From the NCBI GenBank assembly GCA_001940645.1, contig MDVS01000005.1:1-35698 (forward strand): 35,698 bases of DNA, written 5' to 3'. Below the pieces are notes generated by a model. It was not told where the DNA came from and ran no database searches. It saw only the letters and a list, made by a program, of their open reading frames with translations. This document shows positions 14,060-23,149 of the stretch, in pieces; position 1 is the stretch's first letter; every line of letters begins with the position of its first letter. Origin of the DNA: Candidatus Heimdallarchaeota archaeon LC_3. GTDB lineage: Archaea; Asgardarchaeota; Heimdallarchaeia; Hodarchaeales; LC-3. The translations under genes and the position numbers were made by a program.

Positions 14060-16837
14060 ATGGAAAGCGTTGCATTGTTTTCTAAAGCCAAAATTTTTTC
14101 GTTTAAACTTTTTAAAAGATATTTTTTCTTAGCTCTTGTTTTTCAGGTTCTTTTAGGGATGATTCTTATTTCAGGTGTGTTGATTGGAGGTGAATTTTAT
14201 AGATCAAAGAGTTATGAGACCTTTTTTAAAGGAGACCGACGAAATTATGAATTTCAAACTTTAGGTTCTCCTTATGCCAAAATGGTTGTTACTTGGGATT
14301 ATGAGTATAAAAATTCTGAAAATTTCAATTTCAACAATAATATCTTGCAAAATATTCTTAATATTCCTTCAATAGGATATTACGAATTAAACATTAATCT
14401 TTATGAAAGTAGTGGGCCAGGTCTACTTTTTTTTATTCAATCACCTGAAGTTTACAGACAAGAAAATATAAATAATCCTGAAAATGCAACTATTACTGAA
14501 TCTGCTAAAAATTATTTAGAAACAAATAATAAATCCTTAAACCCAGATGATTTTCCTTTTCTTAGTAAGCCAGTTTTTCCTGTGGTCACTTTCGATACAA
14601 ATCAGGTTGACATGGTTTCCTTAAGCACTGATTATATTAATCTCTCCCAAATTTTTAACTTCAATCACAGTGTAACTCTTTTTATTTGGTATTCCGCTCC
14701 TGATCATCGATTCAAGTCATCTACTGAATTGAATCTCTATATACAACAGATTAATGACGATATTGAAAGTAACATAAATTTATTCTTACTTCCAGTCCAA
14801 ATAAATATTAAAAATCCTATTTTTATTAGTCAAGAGCAATATATTTTTAGTTTATTAGAGGATTGGTATTTATTAAAAATCATAGATAAATTTTTTCAAT
14901 ATTTATGGTTTTATTTTCTCTTGATTTTTGTGTGCACTTTTTTAATTTTATTAATTTTGTTAAAAAATCAGTCAAACCATTTAGCTTTATTATTAATCCG
15001 TGGAATGAAACTTAAAGAGCTCACATCAAGAATTCTAATCAATATTATCTTTGGATTATTGTTAGGAAATATTATTTTTTTTATAGCTTTAATTTTTCTA
15101 CCTGATAGTTTAACTTTTGTTCCTATTTCAAATATTGCTTCTACTTTGCTCATATCACAGCTGATTTTTTCCTTAACGTTAATTTTTAGCTTTATTGTTC
15201 TAATGCGTATATTTTCCTCATATTATGTTAATCCGGAGGAAGAACCTATCATTCAAAGAGATGAAAACATTTTTCAGATTGCTAAAATCAAGTATAAATC
15301 CATTTTCAATAAAGCTTTTAGTTACAGTATAAAAGTCCCTAAAACTTTTTATATACTTTTAATTTCAAATTTTATGTTATTATTAATAATCCATTTGGCT
15401 TATTTTTTCCTATTAATACCCTTCAACGCATTTTTTACTATAACAAATCTGCTTTTTGTATTCCTAGGATTTCAACTATTGGTCTTGAATTTCTTATTTT
15501 TTGAAAATTTTTTATTTTTTATGGTGTTTACAAAAAAAGACCTTTATTGGATTAATTCCTTTTCTCAAATTCTTCGTAAACTTCAATCGAATCGCCAATT
15601 AATTTTGATAGCTTTTTTATCATTTACTTTAGTATTTCAGGTTGGGACGGCTATTAACAACTTTAAGCGTGATAATATATATAGTGATTTACAAAAAAGT
15701 GGAGATATTGCATTTACCCCATCATCAGAGGAGATTAATAATCAAATATATCAAAACTTATCAGGGATGGATCATGTAATAAGTTATTATAGTATATTCA
15801 AGTTTAATAGTAATATTAATGAGAATACTTCTAATATCAAGAGCGAATTAACTATTATTACTAATGAAACATCTTTTTATTCAATGCGCCCATATGTTGA
15901 AGGTGTATTAGATCATAAAATTACTTGGGAGACATTTTTATTACAGACCGAAGGTGTAATACTATATAAGGACCTTTCTCTAAATCACGGCTTAAAAATA
16001 GGTGATTTTATTACAATCTCTATTCCTACTCTTTCCTTATACTTTTCTTCTCCAATACTTTCAATTTATTATGCAGGGATAGATCCATTATATACCGGGA
16101 TTATCGTTACAGAAAGTCTAGTTAAAAAACAGTTGGAATTGGCTGGATTTGCTCAATCATCATTTGAAAATGCCCTAATTAATAACAATTGGTTAGAAGA
16201 ATCTTTCTATGATCTTAATCAGAGGTATTTCTACCTTTCTATTGATAATGATACTAATATTAATAGTGTAGCTAACAATCTTCACGAATTATATAGATTA
16301 CATTATGATAAAACTGAATTCAAAGACTTTGGAGATTTACGTATTATAACTGAAAAACAATGGCTTCCTATTGAATATAAAACATATGAAGATTTTTTTC
16401 TGATTGAAATGTTTCCTTTACTGATAGGAATGGGATCAACATTGTTTTTATTATTCCTTGTAATATTCATTAGTTTTCGATCAATAATACGAGATAATAA
16501 AACTTATTTAAATCTCTTAACTCTCAGGGGGATATCTCATTTTTCTATTAGAAACTTTTTGGTAGGGATTCAATTTGTAAAGTTCTTTTTGGTATTATTA
16601 GGATCAATAATGGTAAGTTTTGGATTGATTTCATTGTTGCAGTCCCAAAATTACTTTGGACAAAGTTATCGCTTACAAGTATCTAAAGGAATCATACCCC
16701 AATTTTCAATATTCACACTCAAAGATTGGGTGGTTGTCCTGGTAATTCTTGGAGTATTTGCTTTAATGTCCTCTATTATCCAATTATATGTTATTATGAA
16801 AAATAAATTTGAACCATTATTGGATTCTGCTATGTAA
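14060..16837 (+). CDS. FtsX/MacB-type ABC permease, second copy of P1
   Basis: A permease of about 925 residues aligning with P1 (6113-8878) from KIFSFKLFKRYFFLAL to FEPLLDSAM without large gaps. The first 65 aligned residues are close to 78% identical and the outer domains clearly less. Topology is as in P1, all helices and both ectodomains are present, and no stop or frameshift is visible, so it appears functional. The start is uncertain: ATG 14060 is used here; TTG 14075 aligns with the TTG of copy 1, and the frame is open from TTG 14018. The ectodomain divergence suggests a shifted substrate. Its cognate P2 copy is broken, so it may work as a homodimer or borrow P2 from the first module. 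Confidence 0.85.
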   Translation: MESVALFSKAKIFSFKLFKRYFFLALVFQVLLGMILISGVLIGGEFYRSKSYETFFKGDRRNYEFQTLGSPYAKMVVTWDYEYKNSENFNFNNNILQNILNIPSIGYYELNINLYESSGPGLLFFIQSPEVYRQENINNPENATITESAKNYLETNNKSLNPDDFPFLSKPVFPVVTFDTNQVDMVSLSTDYINLSQIFNFNHSVTLFIWYSAPDHRFKSSTELNLYIQQINDDIESNINLFLLPVQINIKNPIFISQEQYIFSLLEDWYLLKIIDKFFQYLWFYFLLIFVCTFLILLILLKNQSNHLALLLIRGMKLKELTSRILINIIFGLLLGNIIFFIALIFLPDSLTFVPISNIASTLLISQLIFSLTLIFSFIVLMRIFSSYYVNPEEEPIIQRDENIFQIAKIKYKSIFNKAFSYSIKVPKTFYILLISNFMLLLIIHLAYFFLLIPFNAFFTITNLLFVFLGFQLLVLNFLFFENFLFFMVFTKKDLYWINSFSQILRKLQSNRQLILIAFLSFTLVFQVGTAINNFKRDNIYSDLQKSGDIAFTPSSEEINNQIYQNLSGMDHVISYYSIFKFNSNINENTSNIKSELTIITNETSFYSMRPYVEGVLDHKITWETFLLQTEGVILYKDLSLNHGLKIGDFITISIPTLSLYFSSPILSIYYAGIDPLYTGIIVTESLVKKQLELAGFAQSSFENALINNNWLEESFYDLNQRYFYLSIDNDTNINSVANNLHELYRLHYDKTEFKDFGDLRIITEKQWLPIEYKTYEDFFLIEMFPLLIGMGSTLFLLFLVIFISFRSIIRDNKTYLNLLTLRGISHFSIRNFLVGIQFVKFFLVLLGSIMVSFGLISLLQSQNYFGQSYRLQVSKGIIPQFSIFTLKDWVVVLVILGVFALMSSIIQLYVIMKNKFEPLLDSAM

Positions 16838-17721
16838 GGTGTATATGAATTGGATCATTTTATAGAGATAAATAATCTTGTTAAAATATATGGAAAAGGC
16901 AAATCTGAAGCAGCTTTAGAAGGAATCACAATTAATTTTCAAAAAGGGGTTTTGAACGTTATTGTTGGTCCCAGTGGTTCAGGCAAAACAACACTATTAA
17001 ATTGTATAGGTGGACTTTTACGTCCAAGCTCAGGAAAAATAAATATTAATAATTGGTTAATTTCTTTAGCACCAATTAAAGAATTAATTGATTTTCGACG
17101 TAAAAGGGTAGGATTCATTTTTCAAGATCATAATCTTATTCCAGGATTAACTGTTGAAGAGAATATCGCGTTACCAACGTTTTTTTCTAAATCTAATTCA
17201 AGATCTATCAAAGAAAAAATTAATCAATTATTAACTCAATTAGAGATTAGTGCATTAAAAAATATAGATATTTCTAACTTATCTGGAGGAGAAAAACAAC
17301 GCGTTGGGATTGCTGCTGCGTTGATTAATAATCCTGAATTATTAATAGCTGATGAGCCAACTGGACAATTAGATCCTAAAAATACTAAAATTTTAACGGA
17401 AATTCTACATTCACAGTCGAAAAATGGAAAATGTGTTCTTGTTGCCACTCATGATCCAAGAGTAGCTAAAGAAGCGGATAAAATTTTTCGGTTAACACGG
17501 ACAAAAATTCTTCAAGTTACTTTAGATAAAGCTTTTACTATTGAATAAGATATTGTAATCAGAGATTCATACGATGTTTATTGTTAAATATAAACCTTTT
17601 TATAAAATTTTTCGATTATTTTTTTTGCTAGGATTTGTTATTCAGATTTCACTTTTACGTTTTGTAATCAATACAGAAACTACGGCACTACAACAGACTT
17701 CTAATAATTTAACATTTGAAA
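16807..17721 (+). repeat. High-identity block, copy 2 (pair with 8848-9762)
   Basis: Counterpart of 8848-9762. Similarity to copy 1 stops at about 17721, in the middle of the P2 coding sequence, where unrelated sequence begins with atcatataaat. Confidence 0.85.
16850..17548 (+). CDS. ABC transporter ATPase (MacB/LolD type), second module
   Basis: A 232-residue ATPase with intact Walker A GPSGSGKTT, signature LSGGEKQR, Walker B LLIADEPTGQLD and switch VATHD. By eye only eight residues differ from the ATPase at 8891 (for example S3H, V28I, and HLQAK changed to HSQSK), none in a catalytic motif. The start codon here is TTG where copy 1 has GTG, with the same aaggtgt ribosome binding site overlapping the permease stop. 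Because the two ATPases are almost identical, either can probably serve either permease set. Confidence 0.95.
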   Translation: MDHFIEINNLVKIYGKGKSEAALEGITINFQKGVLNVIVGPSGSGKTTLLNCIGGLLRPSSGKININNWLISLAPIKELIDFRRKRVGFIFQDHNLIPGLTVEENIALPTFFSKSNSRSIKEKINQLLTQLEISALKNIDISNLSGGEKQRVGIAAALINNPELLIADEPTGQLDPKNTKILTEILHSQSKNGKCVLVATHDPRVAKEADKIFRLTRTKILQVTLDKAFTIE

Positions 17722-17732
17722 CTATCATATAA
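17574..17732 (+). pseudogene. Truncated second copy of permease P2
   Basis: The ATG at 17574 begins a frame matching the first 49 residues of P2 (9615): 41 are identical by eye, including FINTETT-type residues in QISLLRFVINTETTALQQ. Homology then stops abruptly and the frame ends four codons later at TAA 17730-17732. The stub keeps only the N-terminal membrane helix. A deletion or the end of the duplicated segment explains it; nothing downstream to 18486 resembles the rest of P2. Confidence 0.85.
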
Positions 17733-17847
17733 ATTTGCAGATACATATAAACATATTCGATACAATTTGTGCATAGAAACATAATTTCTTAGGGTAAACA
17801 CAATATAATCAATTAATATAAATAAGGGATTAATAACAATATATTTT

Positions 17848-18105
17848 TTATTCTCTTACCCGATACTTGTCTATTGAATCATCATCGAATCCTGTTAAAT
17901 CGATGTTTTCTTGATTAGTATCGTTTTGATAGGTATTTTTTTCTTCCTCCTGATAATTTTGATCATCTAATTCCTCCGAATCAAAATCAATTATTAATTT
18001 TTGTTTAGTTATTCCTATAGGGTTTATTAGTATCTTTGGATCAATAGTTTTATTTGTAAATATTTTAAAAATTGATGTCTTTTCTAATGGAGTAATTATA
18101 TTTCT
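17848..18105 (-). other. Open remnant encoding an acidic C-terminal tail
   Basis: The minus-strand frame is open for 85 codons, from just after a TGA at 18106-18108 to TAA at 17848-17850. It contains KIFTNKTIDPKILINPIG followed by KLIIDFDSEELDDQNYQEEE and a polar tail ending IDKYRVRE. Composition is protein-like and strongly acidic, but there is no ATG, GTG or TTG in frame, so it can only be the 3' end of a lost gene. The opposite strand is also open over part of this stretch (17963-18424); both cannot be real along the whole length. Confidence 0.35.
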
Positions 18106-18424
18106 TCAGTTTATCCTGCTTGTTTTTATTATGTATATAATTTTCAGTACCTATTATTTCGTTAAAAGACAAAAGGGAGGGATTAAAGAAAATATTTTAA
18201 AAAAATATTATGTCTAACTATTTTGTCCAAAAATAATCAAATCTCAGAAAATACGAAATAAAGGTGAACGAGAAGAAAGTGTGAGGTTAGACCAAAAAGA
18301 ATTTTCAGATCAAAGTAGTTCTCGGTTTGAGTATCAAAATCTTTTTTTTCAGAATTTGTTAACTCATCTTGATTCACTCTCACAAATGTTTCACCTGATT
18401 GTATCTTCTGTGTTTTTCGTGTAA
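17963..18424 (+). other. Open remnant encoding two membrane helices, with one in-frame stop
   Basis: The plus-strand frame reads into two hydrophobic segments (IPIGFISIFGSIVLFVNI, then IIFLQFILLVFIMYIIF), followed by a basic KRQKGGIKENILKKYY and TAA at 18215-18217. The same frame then continues open for another 68 codons (polar KGEREESVRLDQKEFSDQ, then a hydrophobic end) to TAA at 18422-18424. No start codon is usable. I suspect the inner part of a decayed membrane protein with one nonsense change, but no family is recognised and the overlapping minus-strand frame competes with it. Confidence 0.3.
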
Positions 18425-18486
18425 CAATAATATTAGAAAAACTTTTAACATATTTCTAGCACTATACAACCTTGATGGTTGACTGG

Positions 18487-21411
18487 CTAACTATAATTAG
18501 AAGATAATTGGTAATCTGTTGATTTCCAATGAAATTTAACAACTTTTGTAATAATAATCAATGATGCTAGCAAAAGAAATGTATTTAATAAAAATAGAGG
18601 TAATACATTACCTTTAAAAAAATTATAATTCACTATCAATGGATTTATTGTAAAATGTTGTTCTAAAAGGACAATATTCATAGCAAATGAAACTATTAAA
18701 CTAAGTCCAAGGCTTAGAATTGATATTGAGAGGAATTCAATACCTCCAATTAAAAATATACTACGTGAAATCTTGTTCTTTTGATAATTCAATTGAAGCA
18801 ATGATAAATAGGCTGGATAATGAGCAGTTATTTGATGATTCGGAAGTATTGGGAGGGATAAAATATAAATTATAAAGAGAATTTCAGTAAAAAAATTAAC
18901 AAAAAAAGTTAATCCCTCAAATTCAGCATTATTAATTGCTGAAAGCTTCCCAATTACATTTGGACCTTCTTCAATGAGATATCCATTACTCCTAAGCTTT
19001 TGAGAATATATTAAAAGAGAATCTTTCTCTTGATTGTCCATTTTCCAGACAAAAAATCCTTGTTCCACACTTGATATTTTAAAAGTTTGATTATCGATTA
19101 GAGGAAAAATTTCATTTAAGTCCGCCACAATACTTCCATCAATTTTTTGGTAATTACTACTTTTTGGATTTTGAAAAAGGGCTTGTAGTCTTGGAACTGT
19201 AGGGAAACTTCCTATTACTTCGAATTTGTTTGTGGAGGCATATCCACCATCTGAGAATCCAGTTCTCAGATCAATTATGCCTTTTTTGATATCCCAACTA
19301 TCTATTAGATCTTCAGAAACATATAATTTGGGATTATTGGTCTTATTTATCTCATATTCTGATAATTTTTGTCGACTGGTATGTTCAAAGTATTCAAGTT
19401 GGGAGAAGTTCATTGCTAAGAAAGCTATATCTTTACTATCAAAAAATTGATTTCCCTTGATAATTTTTGCAATAAAAATTATGTATGGACTGGTTACGAG
19501 GTTATCATTATTGCTTTGTAGTTGTAATTGGTTAATTTTAGAATTAAGTTGTGTTTGATTATTAAACGAATCTTGAATGCGTATGTCTGATCCAAAACTT
19601 ATCGATTCTTCTGTGAAATAATTTGTTTCCATCATGTTCGTTAAAAAAAATCCGGAATACATGATTATTGTGATTATCACAACAAAAACACTATACTTTG
19701 AATAAATATTTTTGTTTCTGACAGCACTTTTTATGAAGTGTCCATAAAACTTCTTTTTACATATAGAATAGACACTTTTGTTTATGATACTAAAAATTGA
19801 GAGAAGAACATCCTTATAATAAGAAATTGTAAGAATTACAACTAGAAAAGCAAAACCTAGAAAAAATAATTTATAGATTAAGTCTACCAACTGTCTATCT
19901 CCTATGAAGATAGCTGTTTTTTGTAATATTATTGAAAATTGATTAAATAAAATGATAACAAAGAAAACAAAACTTATTGATACAAGGAGTGTTATTCCCC
20001 TGATTAACGGACCACGTGATGGTATTTTAGTCAAAGGTATGTCTTCAAAGACCAATATGTTTCTTCTTCTCAATAAATAATCATAAATAAGTAAAACTAA
20101 GGTCGAAAAAATGATTAAAGTAACAAATGATTGAAAATCTATAGTATAATCTATTCCCAAGGCCTTACCAAACCAGGGTAAAATTAGTAATGATAATATT
20201 CCTCCTAGTAGGAGTGTGCTACCTATAAACAGGTAACGATTAAAAAACACTTGACTTCTTTTAATACCTGATTGTAATAAGTAATTTTCAATTTTTCCCC
20301 AAGAAGAATTAGCTGAAAATCGTTTTAGGCTTAGTATTACTTGGAAAAATGCAATCAAAATTGTGGGTAACCAAAAAAAGTAAACGAGAAGATCAAATAT
20401 TCTACCAGAATAAGCTAGTTTCTCAATTTTCTCATTAACATGAGAAGAAAGATCCCAATAAATACTTTGAGTAGCCCTGGTTCTTATTTCCAAATCTAAT
20501 ACGGGATTTAAAAATTCACTAAATTTGGGACTGAACAAATGTAGGATAAAACCTGAACTATATGCTTCCCTAAAGTTGCCTGTTTCTGATATTTGATTGT
20601 AGTCTAACCAAAATTGAAAATTTATATCCAATTTAAAAATTGAAACCTCTCCTAGAATCTTTAAAATCTTTAAAAAAGAATCATTAGATAAAATGACCAA
20701 TGGATCACGGTCATATGCAATATTTGATTCATCTGGGATACTCCCTGCAATAGTTACATTTGCACTATTTATGTCTCCATGAATAGTTAATGGTTGTCCT
20801 GACTTAACTATATTTGATTTAATTGGATTGTAGAATGAAATTCCAACGGGTTCTATTGTTGATGAAGAATCCAATCCATATTTATCAGCAATATGTTCGT
20901 ATTGGTCTTTGCCAATGATCTGCAGTTTACATAAAGTCGGTTCAATAATTTTACTATCGTTATCTAACTCAAATATTCTGTTACTCATTGGTGTATTATT
21001 ATTCAAAGACGAATAAATTGGAGAGGCTGCTATCGTGATTGTGAGTGATTGTTTACTTATACGTATTGGTAATTCTGAATAATTGATGGAGAAATAGTTT
21101 TTCAAAGCATTTTCATTTATTATTTCGTTGATAAAGTTTTTCCAATGATTACTGTCATTCATTAATAGAGTTCTGAATCCTTTACTTCCATTTGATAGCG
21201 TTTCTATAGTGAAATATGAATAGGATCCTTTTACTTCGTAATCTGGTGATTCATATTCCAGCAAAATTTTTTTTCTTACTTTTCCGTTTAATATGGGTAG
21301 CATAGAGTATGACCCAAGAATACTGAAAAATATTAGTGAAGAAAATATCAATACAAGTAATTCTTTTTTATGATGCTTAACAAAGTGGAAGAGTAGCAAA
21401 AGAAGTGGCAA
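18487..21411 (-). CDS. FtsX/MacB-type ABC permease, last gene of the minus-strand operon
   Basis: A 974-residue permease. One N-terminal helix (about 16-36), a first outer domain to about 335, a three-helix bundle, two further helices near 470-520, one near 575 (YSVFVVIITIIMYSGFF), a second outer domain starting SFGSDIRIQDSFNN, and three C-terminal helices. The second outer domain starts like that of the permease at 23150 (MGADLVVTSPYEN), so the two are paralogues forming a probable heterodimer. They differ clearly from P1/P2 of the first module and form another subfamily. The TTG start at 21411 lies 5 nt after the stop of the ATPase gene, so translation is presumably coupled. Substrate unknown. 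Confidence 0.85.
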   Translation of the reverse strand: MPLLLLLFHFVKHHKKELLVLIFSSLIFFSILGSYSMLPILNGKVRKKILLEYESPDYEVKGSYSYFTIETLSNGSKGFRTLLMNDSNHWKNFINEIINENALKNYFSINYSELPIRISKQSLTITIAASPIYSSLNNNTPMSNRIFELDNDSKIIEPTLCKLQIIGKDQYEHIADKYGLDSSSTIEPVGISFYNPIKSNIVKSGQPLTIHGDINSANVTIAGSIPDESNIAYDRDPLVILSNDSFLKILKILGEVSIFKLDINFQFWLDYNQISETGNFREAYSSGFILHLFSPKFSEFLNPVLDLEIRTRATQSIYWDLSSHVNEKIEKLAYSGRIFDLLVYFFWLPTILIAFFQVILSLKRFSANSSWGKIENYLLQSGIKRSQVFFNRYLFIGSTLLLGGILSLLILPWFGKALGIDYTIDFQSFVTLIIFSTLVLLIYDYLLRRRNILVFEDIPLTKIPSRGPLIRGITLLVSISFVFFVIILFNQFSIILQKTAIFIGDRQLVDLIYKLFFLGFAFLVVILTISYYKDVLLSIFSIINKSVYSICKKKFYGHFIKSAVRNKNIYSKYSVFVVIITIIMYSGFFLTNMMETNYFTEESISFGSDIRIQDSFNNQTQLNSKINQLQLQSNNDNLVTSPYIIFIAKIIKGNQFFDSKDIAFLAMNFSQLEYFEHTSRQKLSEYEINKTNNPKLYVSEDLIDSWDIKKGIIDLRTGFSDGGYASTNKFEVIGSFPTVPRLQALFQNPKSSNYQKIDGSIVADLNEIFPLIDNQTFKISSVEQGFFVWKMDNQEKDSLLIYSQKLRSNGYLIEEGPNVIGKLSAINNAEFEGLTFFVNFFTEILFIIYILSLPILPNHQITAHYPAYLSLLQLNYQKNKISRSIFLIGGIEFLSISILSLGLSLIVSFAMNIVLLEQHFTINPLIVNYNFFKGNVLPLFLLNTFLLLASLIIITKVVKFHWKSTDYQLSSNYS

Positions 21412-21416
21412 TCCTG

Positions 21417-22088
21417 TTAAATTAATACTGTTTCGGTTACTTGTGATTCAAAATAATCATCGATTGGATAATACTTCAAATTTTTATTTATAATTTTGTA
21501 AACACCGTCTAAATCTTTAAAATGTTGATTATAATGTGAAGCCAATAAGAGGGTTAAATTATGCTCTTCAATCATCTTCCTCATAAATATCTTTTCTACT
21601 TCAGCAGTCTTTGAATCAACTCTTCCATATGGTTCATCTGCTAAAATAATTTTAGCTCCTGAAGCTAAAGTGGCTGCTAAAGCTATTCGTTGCTTTTCTC
21701 CTCCTGAAAGATGCATAAATAAGTGTTCTCCATGTTTTTTCATGTCTATTACCTCTAAAAGCTCCATAATATCATATATATTATTACCCCGTTCAGCCTC
21801 CATTTCTAGAATCTCTTTACATGTTAACCAAGGATTTAATTGAGCCTGTTGATGGATCAATCCTGCACGTTCTTTCATTGATATAGATCCTTGACTAGGG
21901 GATTGAAAACCAGAAGCAAGATAAAATAAACTCGATTTTCCACTTCCTGAAGGACCCCAGAATCCCAGTTTTTGTCCCCGATACACTGAAAAAGATAGAT
22001 TTTCAAATACTACAAGAGGTGCGCCTATTTTCATAGAATATTTAAGTGAAACATCACGAAAAATAAGGATATTTTTTTCATTACTCAC
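21417..22088 (-). CDS. ABC transporter ATPase, short form (223 residues)
   Basis: An ATPase with Walker A GPSGSGKSS, Q-loop region AGLIHQQAQLNPWLT, signature LSGGEKQR, Walker B IILADEPYGRVD and a switch histidine in ASHYN. The GTG at 22088 is chosen because aaaggaggt lies about 8 nt upstream and residues before it do not resemble the family; the frame itself is open further, to 22262. The start overlaps the end of the upstream ATPase gene by 8 nt (gtgagtaa), a classic coupled junction. The D-loop has a Tyr-Gly-Arg substitution where most relatives have Thr-Gly-x-Leu. With the longer ATPase next door it may form an asymmetric pair. Confidence 0.9.
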   Translation of the reverse strand: MSNEKNILIFRDVSLKYSMKIGAPLVVFENLSFSVYRGQKLGFWGPSGSGKSSLFYLASGFQSPSQGSISMKERAGLIHQQAQLNPWLTCKEILEMEAERGNNIYDIMELLEVIDMKKHGEHLFMHLSGGEKQRIALAATLASGAKIILADEPYGRVDSKTAEVEKIFMRKMIEEHNLTLLLASHYNQHFKDLDGVYKIINKNLKYYPIDDYFESQVTETVLI

Positions 22089-23145
22089 TTTTTTTACCTC
22101 CTTTTGATTCTGTAAGACGTATCTGTAGACCTTGTTCAGTGAAAAGCCAAATAATATCATCTTCGAACCATTTGATGTTATGCAGATTTTTTGGAATATG
22201 GAAATTTGTCTCAATTGCCGAAAGATAAATCCATTCTTTAGATTTACCAGATTGGAACTCATTTTTAGTCAATATACGCATTAAAAACTTATTTTCAGAT
22301 CCAACAATTCTTTCAAGTTGATACACACTGTCTTTCTTTAACTGTTGAAAAATTATTTCTGGAATTTTAAGTTGAAAGTCTGGAGAAGGATTAGATCCTC
22401 GTACACTACCAACAGATCGAAGTGTTGAAGCAATTTCCTCAATAACTTGTTCTCGAATTATCCTTCCATCTTTCAAAAAGAATACCTGTGATGCATGTTT
22501 GAGGAAGACAGGATCATGAGTTGATACAATAATGATCTTCCCCAAATTCAAGAGCCCATGAATAAGCTCGAGGATTTTATTTCTATTAATTTCGTCAAGA
22601 AAACTGGTTGGCTCATCGAATAGGAATATTTCTGGATTTCTAATCAAAAGAAGTAAAAACGCTGAACGTTGTTGCTCACCTCCAGAAAGTTCCTTTAGTG
22701 GTACATGTAAATGGCGTTCTTCCAAACCTAGTTTAGTCAGCAATTTCATTATTTCATCTAAACTCTGTTTATTTGCTAATTGAGAGGTATACAGGACATG
22801 AATGTTCTCTTGTAATGTAAGATAAGGGATAAAGTTTTTTGCAAGCACTTGTTGTAAATACCCGATCATTTTTCTCCGATAGTTTTGGAATTCCTTGCTT
22901 TTTAGCGTAAGTGGCTCTAGACCATTTACTCGTACTGAACCTGAGGTGGGAGCAATTAATGAGCTTAAAATGTGGAATAAGGTAGTTTTCCCAGAACCAC
23001 TAGGACCTAAGATCACTACCAAGGAAGATTCGTTTATTTCAAAATTTATGTCTGATAATGCTGTTACTCGTCGTGCTTCAACTAGTTCTTCAATTACTGG
23101 TCGTTCATATACTTGAATAATATTTGAAATTTGTAAAGTGGCCAT
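22081..23145 (-). CDS. ABC transporter ATPase with a C-terminal extension (354 residues)
   Basis: Residues 1-235 are a complete MacB/LolD-type ATPase: Walker A GPSGSGKTT (47-55), Q-loop in IGYLQQVLAKNF, signature LSGGEQQR, Walker B IFLFDEPTSFLD and switch VSTHD. Residues about 245-354 form an extra domain not found in LolD, including FQLKIPEIIFQQLKKDSVYQ and ending in a lysine-rich tail. The LKIPEE-like piece resembles the tail of the ATPase at 32305, suggesting a shared accessory domain. The ATG at 23145 follows gagga, which spans the end of the upstream permease gene, 4 nt away. The asymmetric two-ATPase layout is the notable point of this operon. Confidence 0.92.
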   Translation of the reverse strand: MATLQISNIIQVYERPVIEELVEARRVTALSDINFEINESSLVVILGPSGSGKTTLFHILSSLIAPTSGSVRVNGLEPLTLKSKEFQNYRRKMIGYLQQVLAKNFIPYLTLQENIHVLYTSQLANKQSLDEIMKLLTKLGLEERHLHVPLKELSGGEQQRSAFLLLLIRNPEIFLFDEPTSFLDEINRNKILELIHGLLNLGKIIIVSTHDPVFLKHASQVFFLKDGRIIREQVIEEIASTLRSVGSVRGSNPSPDFQLKIPEIIFQQLKKDSVYQLERIVGSENKFLMRILTKNEFQSGKSKEWIYLSAIETNFHIPKNLHNIKWFEDDIIWLFTEQGLQIRLTESKGGKKSE

Positions 23146-23149
23146 TTTA

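Noticed and set aside
19226..19450. Plus-strand frame inside the minus-strand permease
   Set aside because: Antisense shadow; no start signal or family resemblance.
22089..22262. Upstream extension of the 223-residue ATPase frame
   Set aside because: It overlaps the upstream ATPase gene in another frame; the GTG at 22088 has a strong aaaggaggt site and fits the family's length.
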